A DNA stretch of 64,000 bases. Origin: Torymus aiolomorphi. Lineage: Eukaryota; Arthropoda; Insecta; Hymenoptera; Torymidae. The DNA lies in NCBI GenBank assembly GCA_036365515.1, contig CM070874.1, positions 47,429,083 to 47,493,082 of the forward strand, read 5' to 3'. The notes beneath the pieces were generated by a model. The model saw only the letters and a program-made list of their open reading frames with translations, had not been told where the DNA came from and did not search any database. A program made the position numbers and the translations under genes. Shown here piece by piece: positions 10,931 to 20,741 of the stretch (its first letter is position 1; each line of letters begins with the position of its first letter).

Positions 10931-11737
10931 GTCTTTAAGCAGAAATATAGTTGAAGTGGGAAGTAGAATGCAAATGGTCTGATGTAATTTCTCATGCAAT
11001 CAGAAGAATTGCAGCAGAATTACGTCAGAATTGCAAAAGATTTACTACCAGGGTGGATAAATCAAGCTGATTTGTGTTTAAGTCTTCAAGTGGCTTTTTT
11101 CTACTCTAAATATAACTTTATACGCAGTCGAAATAATCGTTATTTACTTATTAATGTAATAATTGAAACTAAAAACTACTTAAAACTAAATTATTGCACT
11201 GCGTAGTTGTTAACCCATCTTGCTCCGTTTTTTATTTGTAGGTTAGATCACTTCGCTCGGCGGCCGCCGCGGCGCACTGATACGCCCGAGTGTGCCACGC
11301 GTGCCCCGCTAGGGTGCCACGTCATGCCCCATTTTAATACCATTTTCATTTTTTAATTAAATATAATTATTTATAAAGATTTTAATATATTTTAATTAAA
11401 TATAATTATTTATAAAGATTTTCTGAAAATAACAAAAACAGGGCTTGAAAGATAAAAGTTGAAACTATCAAATAGGTTTGGTCTCATTTAGAAAAAAAAT
11501 CATTTTCTCATTGCTCCAAGCGACTTAAAAATGAAGTCAACCTTGTTTCTAAGCACCGATTTTCAATCTTATTAAATTAAATGTTAAACATTATCTATAA
11601 TCTCAAAAGTATAGAGGAAAATTCTAAAAGCATATCTAATTAGGTTTACGTAAAAATTACATTTTTTGCATTCATTAATATTAAAAATATGAGGGTGCCA
11701 AACTTACCTACCTGACACGTCATGCCCCGCCTTCCCC

Positions 11738-11910
11738 TACGCGTAGAACTCGCTTCCCCCGCCTACTTGGGGTTAATAATTATTCAAATAATTATTTTTC
11801 CATGTATAAACGTATGACGCTCTCCCATATACGCGTGGAATTCGCATCCCCCGCCTACTTGGGGTTAGGAATTATTTAAATAATTATTTTGCCACGTATA
11901 CACGTTTGTC
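11738..11910 (-). repeat. 92-bp satellite, inverted copies continuing after copy A
   Basis: Nearly two inverted units (tacgcgtagaactcgcttcc... and tacgcgtggaattcgcatcc...). The second breaks off at 'cacgtttgtcgcgc' near 11910, where unrelated AT-rich DNA begins. Confidence 0.8.
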
Positions 11911-12867
11911 GCGCAATAATAAATAAAATAAATAAAATAAAATTGTAAAACAAAACTTTTATTAAATAAGCAATATATCATATTGAAGGTTAAATATTCA
12001 ATTTTAATATAGGATAAACATTTAACCTTACCAAACAACATAAATTATTGATTTCAAACCTTTATTTACCGACTTAGAAAACCCATATAACCCCACCCGT
12101 GGGGCGGTATGGGCTTGCTTGTGAGGCGGTATGGGAACTATCAAATTTTGCTTATTTCTGAAAAAATATGCACTATCATTAACTTTAATTTTATTTTTAT
12201 GAAGTTTTATGATGTTTGATTAAAAACAATGCAACACTTTTAATTTCAAACGTATGTTTTATGACCGTGAACGCAACATAACCTCTTCAACGGTGAAATT
12301 TGTTTTTAGATGACCAGGATTGTCTACCGCTTATTTTTAAATGATCCTTAGGCATTTTGGACTTACTAACTGTTAATAATCACCAAAGCTAGCTAATTAT
12401 TATAAAGTTTTTAAGTACTACACTGCATATATTAGAATGCCATAAGCGAGACATAGGATCCAGAGCGCCCATTCCGCCCCACGAATAGTGCCCATACCAC
12501 CCCAACAGAGAAATGTTTTTAACGCGAAATTTAAACATTTTTACAAAACGTTGATCAAATAATTTTAGCAAGAAATTAAAAGTTAAAGACTCAAAGAAAT
12601 TATTGGTCAGATTAAAAAAGCGATATTGAATACGCAAAATAGAAAATTATTACCGTAAAAAATCCTCAAACACGACTTCTTTTGTCTTAAAAATTCAATC
12701 ATTTTTTATGATAATTAAATAAAATATATTTCATTTCTCTGTCCTAATTATGTTTCTATCATCATTTTATATGAAATCAAAATATATCAGGGCTCTATTT
12801 GTTTTTCTTCTTATAGTACTTCCAAAAACCCATATTACCCCACGACCCATACCGCCTCACCTTCCCC
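11911..12867. mobile_element. Probable related TA element C, left end lost
   Basis: The right end, cccataccgcctcaccttcccc, is followed by TA and then satellite sequence (tacgcgtagaactcgcat), just as at the right end of copy A. The terminus GGGGAAGGTGAGGC resembles the GGGGAAGGCGGGGC end of copies A and B. Internal 'gtggggcggtatggg' words repeat near 12100-12130 and, complemented, near 12470-12510 and 12840-12860. No matching left terminus was found near 11911, so it is probably truncated. Confidence 0.5.
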
Positions 12868-13525
12868 TACGCGTAGAACTCGCATCCCCGCCTACTAGTT
12901 TTCTTGTAAATAATTTAAATGTAATACAATTTAAAAAATACTTAATAAAAAAATTTAGCACTACATAGCCTACAAGCATTGTTTCTAATCCTTAGCATCA
13001 GATTATAAACTTATACATAGTATGGGAAGTTTTTAACGAAAGTTAAATCACTTGCAGTACATGAAGTATGTATGTACGTTTTTTTATATCAACTAGAGTT
13101 CGACACGCGCGCTTCGCACGCTGATTTTTTTTTTTTTTTAAGTTACAAAAGAAGCTGCATAATTAATGAACGGTTTCTTTTTTATTTACAAGAGAAATGT
13201 TATTATTCAATTCATTATCTAAGGTTGTATGGACTATATGTAAAAAATAATGTCAGATCAATAAAGTTTCGTCAGTAGGTCAATAATATCATTATAAACG
13301 TCTCTGGCAAATTTGAATATGATTTGCGTGCTAGTTTTCGAGATATTGTAGTTTAAAATTAACGTGGGTTCTTATGGAGATTCTCTGAATATGGCTAGAC
13401 TCGTCGTAGTTATTGAAAAAATTAAGTTGAAAAAATAGTGTTTAGTTCTTGTAAATTTGTGTATACGTAAAAGAAAACCTTTGTAATCGATTGCAATTGA
13501 AATGAATTGCTTTTGCGAGCTAGTA
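12868..13525. other. Satellite scrap followed by AT-rich DNA
   Basis: About 28 bp of inverted satellite (to about 12895) precede AT-rich sequence with no recognisable gene or element end. Short open frames at 12750-12968 and 13072-13278 show no domain. Confidence 0.4.
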
Positions 13526-13954
13526 GGGTCCGAAAGTCAATTAAAAATTCAAATTTCGCGCCACAATATAGCAGACAAAAAAATAAGTAATTTGCCTATA
13601 ATAATTAGTAAAAATTTACAATTAGTAAAAAAAAATATTACGGAAAACCAGGACTGCATTGCCCTCCGTTACATTATTATCTATCATTTTACAAAGTTTG
13701 CAGTTTCTATATAAATATTTCGCTGAATGGCATTTGAATTACTTGATTTTGAGACATTATTCAAATGCCATTCAGCAAAATATTTATATAGAAACTTCAA
13801 ACTTTGTAAAATGATAGATAATAATGTAACGGAGGGTAATGCAGTCCTGATTTTCCGTAATATTGTTTTTACTATTTGTTATAGGCAAATTACTTATTTT
13901 TTCGTCTGCTATATTGTGGCGCGAAATTTGAATTTTTAATTGACTTTCGGACCC
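13526..13954. mobile_element. Fold-back element, arms of about 200 bp
   Basis: The left arm 13526-13735 (gggtccgaaagtcaattaaa...) and right arm about 13757-13954 (...tttaattgactttcggaccc) are inverted copies with small indels, separated by a 20-bp loop. The paired open frames on opposite strands (13502-13714 plus, 13784-14017 minus) are the same sequence read from both arms and do not indicate a protein. Confidence 0.8.
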
Positions 13955-13980
13955 CCTTAAGGCGATGCGAGGCCCCACAG

Positions 13981-14144
13981 TTACCGACGATTGCAGGGAT
14001 CCGTTTTTCTCATTCAATTTTGAATTTTGACAAAAAATCTCTCTGACACGTTATAGATTTGATAGTCAACTATAACGTACCAGAGCGATATTTTCTTAAA
14101 ATTTAAAATTGATTGAGAAAAACGGGCCCCTGCAATCGTCGGTA
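13981..14144. mobile_element. Small fold-back element
   Basis: Arms 'ttaccgacgattgcaggg' and 'cccctgcaatcgtcggtaa' pair, and pairing continues through 'cgtttttctcaatcaat'-like sequence. It is about 160 bp and starts 27 bp beyond the preceding fold-back element. Confidence 0.75.
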
Positions 14145-15540
14145 ACGACTGGTACTCACATCAAAGTTATAGCATAAAAACTGTGTAGTAAGGCGTACAG
14201 TCATACTAAAAAGTGAAAGAAATGAGCAATGCAATGTTCTAAAACCGATGTAAAGTTTTCTTCATAGTTCTAAAAAACATTTTACATATTTGTTTACTCT
14301 TAGTACTGTAGAATATTAGTGTTTTCGACAAATTATACGACCAAAATATTTGTCTTAAATTTTTAAATGAGATCTTACGGTCAATACAACCTTAATGCAC
14401 TTATTTTGAATTCATTTAAACATTATGATGTTTTTCATCAAGCTATGTTATAGTTTTATTGACTAAAAAATGTATGTATGAAGAAGTATTTGTTATTTTA
14501 ATATATGATTTGTCTTTATCTTTTGAATTTAGTTCTAGTGATTCATTCCATTTCATAGTTTCCTGCTTTAACAAATTTAAAGGTTCATTCAATTCTATAG
14601 TATCAGAATGTCACTACAATGATAAAGATTAATCAAGTTTAATTTCATTTAAATAAGCTTTTTTCATGTTGTGATTTTGTTCAATAAGTAAAATTGCCAC
14701 TAAGATAGATAAACAATAACATAATTATGAAAATATCTGTTTTCTGTGTTTAATAATGTTAAACATATAAAAAGGCAAGGTGAAGGTATAAAATTCAAGA
14801 TGAATATTTTTATATTGAGAAAACCGTAATTTTAATTTTAACTAAATAAAAAGATCCTTACACTAATCCGACCATCATCACTAATAAAAAACCGCTCCCA
14901 ATATACATTGGCACTTAGCTTCCTCAAACTAATGTATCCTCTTTTTAATTTTTTATATGACAATAATTAATTGTATTATACAAAAGTTTCTCTATCTATC
15001 AAATATTGTCTGAAAAACGCTATTCGAAAATATTTTTAAAAAACTTTCAACCTCAAATATCTTTGGTCGTGACAGTTCAATTTTTTTGCGCAATGAATAG
15101 TTTGGAGATATAAAAAATCTATATCCTCTATACCAAATTTCAGGACGATTAATTGGTTTTTATTCTTGTCATCGTGTGTCAGTGAAAACGCGTTGGTTTT
15201 TTTTTAAATAATTTTTTTCTCAAAAAAAAATGAAGATAATCTCTTGAAATTTATACCAAATATTATCTTCAATAAGCGTAATAAGTAAATAAAATTTTGA
15301 GTCGATAATCAAATATTTTTTGAAAAATTAATTTATGAATTATAAGAACATTTTCCATGATATACTAAAGATAATTTGAAAATTAAAAACAGAAAACGTA
15401 GGTAGTTTAAAGATTTTTTGGTTATAAAAAAAAAAAAGAAAATCGATAAAAAATTAAAACGGAGTATTTTTTCGGGACCAAGAGAATAAGCTTTGTCCGA
15501 CGAAAATAGGTGAAATGGTTTTCGAGATATCGAGTGTTTA
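14145..15540. other. AT-rich intergenic DNA, nothing recognised
   Basis: No coding region, RNA or element boundary was supported. The stretch 15450-15540 (ttcgggaccaagagaataag ... ttttcgagatatcgagtg) leads directly into the CA repeat and may be the end of an old repeat. Confidence 0.4.
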
Positions 15541-15680
15541 CATACACACACACCCACCCACCCACTCACCCACACACACATACACACACACGCACGCACG
15601 CACGCACACACGCACGCAGGCACGCACGTACACACACACACACACACGCACACACACACATACAGACACACACACACACG
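15541..15680. repeat. CA-rich microsatellite
   Basis: Imperfect (CA)n with cacc, cgca and ctca interruptions. The opposed Thr-His and Cys-Val frames across it are repeat by-products. Confidence 0.9.
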
Positions 15681-15824
15681 TAATGAATAAATATTTTTTT
15701 TAAAATAAAAATTTTTCATCGATTTATCAATTGATTATAAATTTCTATCAATTAATATATATCATATTTTCCCGCTCACAACACATGCGCTATCTCTGTA
15801 CCATTCCACCATAACTCTAAGGGT

Positions 15825-15985
15825 GTCTCTATAACTTTGCGCGTGCATATTCCCTCTCGTGTATAAGGTATACCTATATATAGTGCTCTCCTATAAGGTA
15901 TACCTATATATAGCGCTCTCCTATATATAGGTATACCTTATACACGGCGAGCACACACGCGCGCTGCACGGTTGTAGAGACTCCC
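15825..15985. repeat. Palindromic segment with repeated 'aaggtatacctatatata' words
   Basis: Two direct copies of 'ataaggtatacctatatata' (about 15865, 15893) are followed by the complement 'tatataggtataccttat' (about 15923), and the flanks 'gcgcgtgc'/'gcgcgctgcac' also pair. Probably a small fold-back element. Confidence 0.5.
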
Positions 15986-16359
15986 TAAGTCCCTATAGGG
16001 CATTTGCGCATGCGCCAAAAAATTCGAGATTTCGAGATATTCGAGATATTCGAGATATTTGAGAAAAAATCAACATGGCGTCGCAACATGGCGTCGGCCA
16101 TGCCAAGGATGCATTTTTTATAGAGGGATGTACGTTTTCTTTTTACATGGGGAAAATAAAAATACGTTATTTTTTTCTTGAAAAGGTGGCAACCCTAGTT
16201 ACTTGTAATTTGTTCCTCGGTGTTTCCGTTAATCTAGACCAATGAAAAAGCAATTTTACAGAGAATACACCAATACAAAGCAAGGAACAAGTTAGAAATA
16301 ACGTATGTAGATTGTAGAACCACCTCGACTCCCGACAGTCCCCGAGTCCCGACTGGACG

Positions 16360-16362
<3 letters not shown>

Positions 16363-16394
<32 letters not shown>
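16363..16394. repeat. (TA)n microsatellite
   Basis: Uninterrupted TA dinucleotides about 200 bp upstream of the SelS start codon. Confidence 0.85.
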
Positions 16395-16396
<2 letters not shown>

Positions 16397-16590
16397 ATGT
16401 CAATGTCACTGCGAGCAGTGCGAGCACAACCACGTCAGTTAACTTCAGATAATATACACGTATATATAGTGTGATGTCAACCGATTGCCAATGGGTGGGC
16501 AATTTTTATGGAAGTGAAACGTCAATCAATTCGTGGTTCATAAGTACTGTGTAAAATAATTTTAAGAACCATACTTCGTTATTCTACAAT

Positions 16591-17578
16591 ATGAATGAAG
16601 AAGAAATAGAAGAATTTGATTGGGAATTCAAACCTCCATATCATAAATTTTGTATGCAATTCAACAGTTTAAAAATATTCAAAAATTTATCAATATATTG
16701 GTTATATCTAGTCATGATCTATTATCTATTCATAAAACTTTTAATATAATGCAATCTCGAATATTTGTCTCTTTAATGCAATACTTTTAATTGTTAAGAA
16801 AGAAAAATTCATCAAACTTTTTTTTAACTATAAATTTTACATTAAGCACAAAATAATAATTAGAAAGAATTATAAGTAGAAATATTATTGATGCTATTTA
16901 ATACTTTAAAATTGAAGTTTTCTTAAACATTAGCCAAGCTAAATCTTCCAAAATTTAGAAGTTATAAAAAAATAAATACCTTTTGTAATGAATTTTCCTG
17001 TTAATAATTTTTGTATATTTTCTAGTTTGGGCTGTAATAAGATCTGTGGGATGGTACATTGTTGGAATCTCTGTTGTATTAATATATACATGGCCATATC
17101 TACAGAGAAAATGGAAAAGTTGGAAAAAAGAAAAAGACGACAGAGAATATGATGCAAAATATCATAAAAGTAGCATAAAATAACTACAAATTCTACAGAT
17201 ATGAAATATGCTTTGGTAATGACAGAATATTTTTATTTTTAGATGTGGATTTAAATAGCAAACTACTTTACTCTATGCAGTTGGCTAGAGAAAAACAGCA
17301 AGAAAAATATTTAAAAGACAGAGAGTTAGCTCTTAAAAAGGAGGAAGAGGTTTGCATAAATAAAATTTGCATGTATTGATTTAGAATGATTCTAGATTTT
17401 TATTTCTCATATATTTGTCTTATTTAGAGAAAAGAAAAGAAAAAACAAGAACAGTTAGAGCGATTAGAAAATCAAGGTTCTTCTGGCTATAAATTAAATG
17501 GTGATTCATCTCCATCTCCTGGGCCATCATCTTCAACATCAAAATCGTCAAAATCTTCAAAAGCAAAACTTAGAGAAG
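16591..17578 (+). CDS. SelS: Selenoprotein S (SelS/VIMP), exons 1-4
   Basis: SelS is a single-pass ER membrane protein that recruits the p97/VCP ATPase to the Derlin complex in ER-associated degradation. Exons read 16591-16651, 17026-17169, 17243-17349 and 17428-17578. Every intron has GT/AG ends, and the phases agree across all junctions. The product starts MNEEEIEEFDW, has one membrane segment (GWYIVGISVVLIYTWPYL, residues 29-46), then a charged helix (REYDAKY, LAREKQQEKYLKDRELALKKEEE, KEKKKQEQLERLE) and a Ser/Pro linker (SPSPGPSSSTSKSS). This order, and total length (181 residues with exon 5; human about 189), fit the family. The ATG is the first in frame; the open frame continuing past 16651 stops after a few codons, supporting the splice. 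The last exon lies 9.6 kb downstream across transposons. Confidence 0.9.
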
Positions 17579-18100
17579 GTAATATTGTTTAATAGATTCA
17601 GCACTGCATGAGTAATATATGGCTAATTATTTTTTTCCAAAATAAGTTTGAACTGTTAGTAAAATTTTGTAGCTGTATATAATGCAATATTTCTTGTATG
17701 ATATTAAAATATTAATATATCTCTTAAATAATAATGTAAGGTTAAGTATCCTACACTTAGACTGAAAATTGCTATCATTACCTGGACAAGAGTAAAACCG
17801 TACAATTTATCACTTACACTGTTATACATATGATAACAATCTCAATACATCAGCATTGTTTATGCTCTTGATTATGCAATCGAGTGAATTTATTGATAAT
17901 TTAAGTCTAATTTATTAGAATACGAAATATAAAATTTCGGCGTCTCTGAGGTATAGTCAAATCTTTATCAAATCTCTTGTATAGCTCAAGATTCCTTTTA
18001 GTTAGCAATACCTAACAGTGGGACACTTAATAATATCTGTAAAAAAAAAATAAAAAATAGAAAAAATAGACCGGTACTTTGGGGGGATAGCGGAACTGCA
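17579..18100. other. Start of SelS intron 4, no element recognised
   Basis: It begins with the donor GTAATA. AT-rich with no recognisable gene; a poly-A-like run at about 18040-18068 precedes the 5S-related sequence. Confidence 0.4.
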
Positions 18101-18103
18101 CCT

Positions 18104-18172
18104 CAGCCGATCACCGAAGTTAAGCAGCACTTGGCGCGCAGGAGTATTGATATGGGTGACCGCTTGAAACCT
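18104..18172 (+). ncRNA. 5S rRNA-related sequence (pseudogene or 5S-derived SINE head)
   Basis: The run 'gccgatcaccgaagttaagc' followed by '...ggagtattgatatgggtgaccgctt' matches the central and internal-promoter region of eukaryotic 5S rRNA: the A-box region 'gaagttaagcagc' and the C-box region 'tgggtgaccgc'. The 5' third and the closing stem are missing or unrecognisable, so it cannot be a functional 5S gene. It is followed by about 300 bp of sequence also found, inverted and diverged, near 23480-23620, which would fit a 5S-derived SINE body. Confidence 0.6.
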
Positions 18173-18384
18173 ATGTACCTCCGGTGATCGTTTGAGTGAT
18201 ATTTCGCCTTTAATAAAGTGTTGGCAGGTGACTTGAATATGTTTTCGGTGATTAAGCCTACAAAATGTGTGACATAAATATCTAAACATACGTAGATATT
18301 CAGACACCGGATGATGAGGAAGCGAGTGCAGCGAAACAGGAGTTTCTCACCATGTCTGAGATGCAGAGATCTGACTACTTGGTT

Positions 18385-18490
18385 CGCTCTGAAGTTATGC
18401 ACCATCAAAATAAAGGTATGGATTTCGGAAGCGAATATGGAAAAATAGGTCACTTGCTGAGCCAAAAGACTGCAGGTGGATAAACCCAAA
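18385..18490 (+). repeat. Repeat copy 1 (inverted partner near 23495-23605)
   Basis: 'gctctgaagttatgcaccat ... tatggatttcggaagcgaa ... ggtcacttgctgagccaaaa' is a diverged reverse complement of 23495-23605. The two copies lie on either side of the TIR element 18581-23317. Confidence 0.6.
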
Positions 18491-20265
18491 ATACATATAA
18501 AAGTACATATATACAGTTGGTCATAGGGTGTCCAGGCTTAGTGTAGACATACATAGCTATATCTTTTCAAATTTGCTTTAGGGGAGGGCGGGGCACGTGT
18601 GACACCCTAACTTCGATTAAAAATAACAACTAAACCATGTATTATTTCAAAATGTACAAAAACGGAATAATTAGATCAGAAAAAAATAAAATAAAATAAA
18701 CTATTAACTTTTTTTTCATTTTCTTTTAATTATTGATAAAATACAGAAAAGAAATTCTGAAAAAAATGCTCTACGTGCCCCACCGGCGGGTGGATTGTGG
18801 CACCCGACGGGGCACGCATGGCACAGTCAAATTTAATATTTTACTATAGGTATTTTTCAATTCTTTTTTCCAGTAATTAATACTTTAATAATTATGCCAT
18901 AATAAAATTTTCAAAAATCAAATAATTAATCAGTCTATTGAAAATTTAAAATTTTATTTTTATTAAGGAACATAACAATTTTTATTTTAAAATAAATTAT
19001 TACATTTTAATAAATGATATATGAATTATTATTACAATACATTTTCATCTATGTAGCATATTTGAACTACCTGACCATTGAAAAAGGCAGTTTGAGTATC
19101 TACAATTGATTCTTCAGGTATTACTTCTCTAAAGTAATTTTCATTATTTACGGAAGCTGAATTATTATTAACAATGGATAAATCAAGCTGATTTGTGTTT
19201 AAGTCTTCAAGTGGCCTTTTTCTACTCTAAATATAACTTAATATGCAGTCGAAATAATCGTTATTTACTTATTAATGTAATAATTGAAACTAAAAACTAC
19301 TTAAAACTAAATTATTGCACTGCGTAGTTGTCCCATCTTGTTCCGTTTTTGGTTTGTAGGTTACATCACTTCGCTCGGCGGCCGCCGCGGCGCACTGATA
19401 CGCCCGAGTGTGCCATGTTACGAACCCAATGGCCATAAACTAAAGTCTTTAATATAGAGCGGCAAGCGAATGAAATATTTGACTAAGGAAATTCTAGAAT
19501 GGCCTTAGGGTTTTATATAGGTAGTGGGATCGTCGTCCAATTAAGTACAAAAGTACAAATAGCACAAGAAATCAATTTATTACACTTTCTCAAATTATAA
19601 ATTAAGGTACATAAATTGTTATTTTATAGTTTGAATTTTGATTTAAAGACTAAGCTATCGTCTTATGCACAAATATAAATTTAAATAAAATTAATCAAAG
19701 ATATAATTGATGTTACATTCGTGGATGGTATTAGTTATTACATAAAATTATTAATTATTAACTGGTTAACTAAGAGTTTCTAAAAATCTTATCTATCTTT
19801 TACTAGATGCTATGTAAAAAGTACGAAAATTAATATGAAAGTTAATTGAATAAATTGAATTTGTTATTGAGATTCAAAATCCTTAATTGAAATTAATAAA
19901 GAGAATTTATTACGTATTTATATTAAGTAATCTTACTAATCTTATATCTTAAATTCTTAAAGACTTATCTACCTTATTATGCTATTAAAATACAGAATTA
20001 ATTATAAACAGTTAATTGATTTTAAATCGTAAATTATTTATCCTTGAATTTAGTTATTACGATTTGAAATATTTAAAAATAAAGTCTAATTTATATTAAA
20101 TGATCTTAATAATCTTAATAATCTTAACTTCTTAAAATCTTATCTAATTCGTTATTCTTTAAAACACAGAGTTAAATATAAAGAGTGTATTAAGTTGTAA
20201 ATTATCTATCCTTAAATTCGCTATTATGACTCGAATCTCTTAATCGACTTAATGACGAGACGATT

Positions 20266-20266
<1 letters not shown>

Positions 20267-20335
<69 letters not shown>
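20267..20335. repeat. (TA)n microsatellite
   Basis: About 33 TA repeats; the Tyr-Ile frames over it are artefacts. Confidence 0.9.
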
Positions 20336-20338
<3 letters not shown>

Positions 20339-20662
20339 GTATATGTGTTGGTACTTTTGGGGTATATATACACCATAGATTGCTACTTTTGGGGACTTTT
20401 GTCCTTTTTGGGGACCGGCTTCAAAAATACGATGCATCTATCGCTACTTTTGAGGTCCATAAGGCTTCGTCTACAATACATCTTAGGTACTTTTCCGGGC
20501 TTTTGTTCCGGAATTTCGGTACTAAAAGCGGGCGCCGTAGGCCCCCTGCGAATCACGGTACCCTTAGGGTCATTATTTCTTTAGTCAAGTGTATTTGTTC
20601 CGGTATTCCAATGTAAACTCTCAGAGTAAGAAACTCTAGGACCCCAATAGTACCGATGTATG

Positions 20663-20666
<4 letters not shown>

Positions 20667-20737
<71 letters not shown>
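20667..20737. repeat. (TA)n microsatellite
   Basis: About 34 TA repeats, followed by 'tatgtatatgtatatg'. Confidence 0.9.

Positions 20738-20741
<4 letters not shown>

Larger units (their letters stand above)
9184..11053. mobile_element. Insertion inside copy A, TIR CCCTGGTAGTA, made mostly of tandem repeats
   Basis: Copy B reads straight through 'aacaatggataaatc', while copy A has 1.87 kb between 'aacaatg' and 'tggataaatc'. The insert begins ccctggtagta and ends tactaccaggg, a perfect 11-bp TIR, and is flanked by TG on both sides (9182-9183, 11054-11055). Nearly all its content is two tandem arrays (9290-10025 and 10305-10930) built from related 'cagcagaattgc' words in opposite orientation. 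No transposase frame is visible, so it is non-autonomous. Confidence 0.75.
8500..11737. mobile_element. TA-inserted TIR element, copy A
   Basis: Ends are ggggagggcggggcacgtgt and the complement of gacacgtcatgccccgccttcccc, flanked by TA (8498-8499, 11738-11739), which suggests a Tc1/mariner-like non-autonomous element. The interior is almost entirely non-coding and has two GC-rich blocks near the ends with 'ggcacgc'/'gtgcc' words. A 1.87-kb insertion lies at 9184-11053; without it the element would be about 1.37 kb. A second copy, without that insertion, is at 18581-23317. Confidence 0.8.

Noticed and set aside
15333..15719. Thr/His and Cys/Val open frames on both strands
   Set aside because: They come from the CA microsatellite and have no non-repeat sequence resembling a protein.
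18104..18172. Functional 5S rRNA gene
   Set aside because: The 5' third, the closing stem and a T-run terminator are missing.
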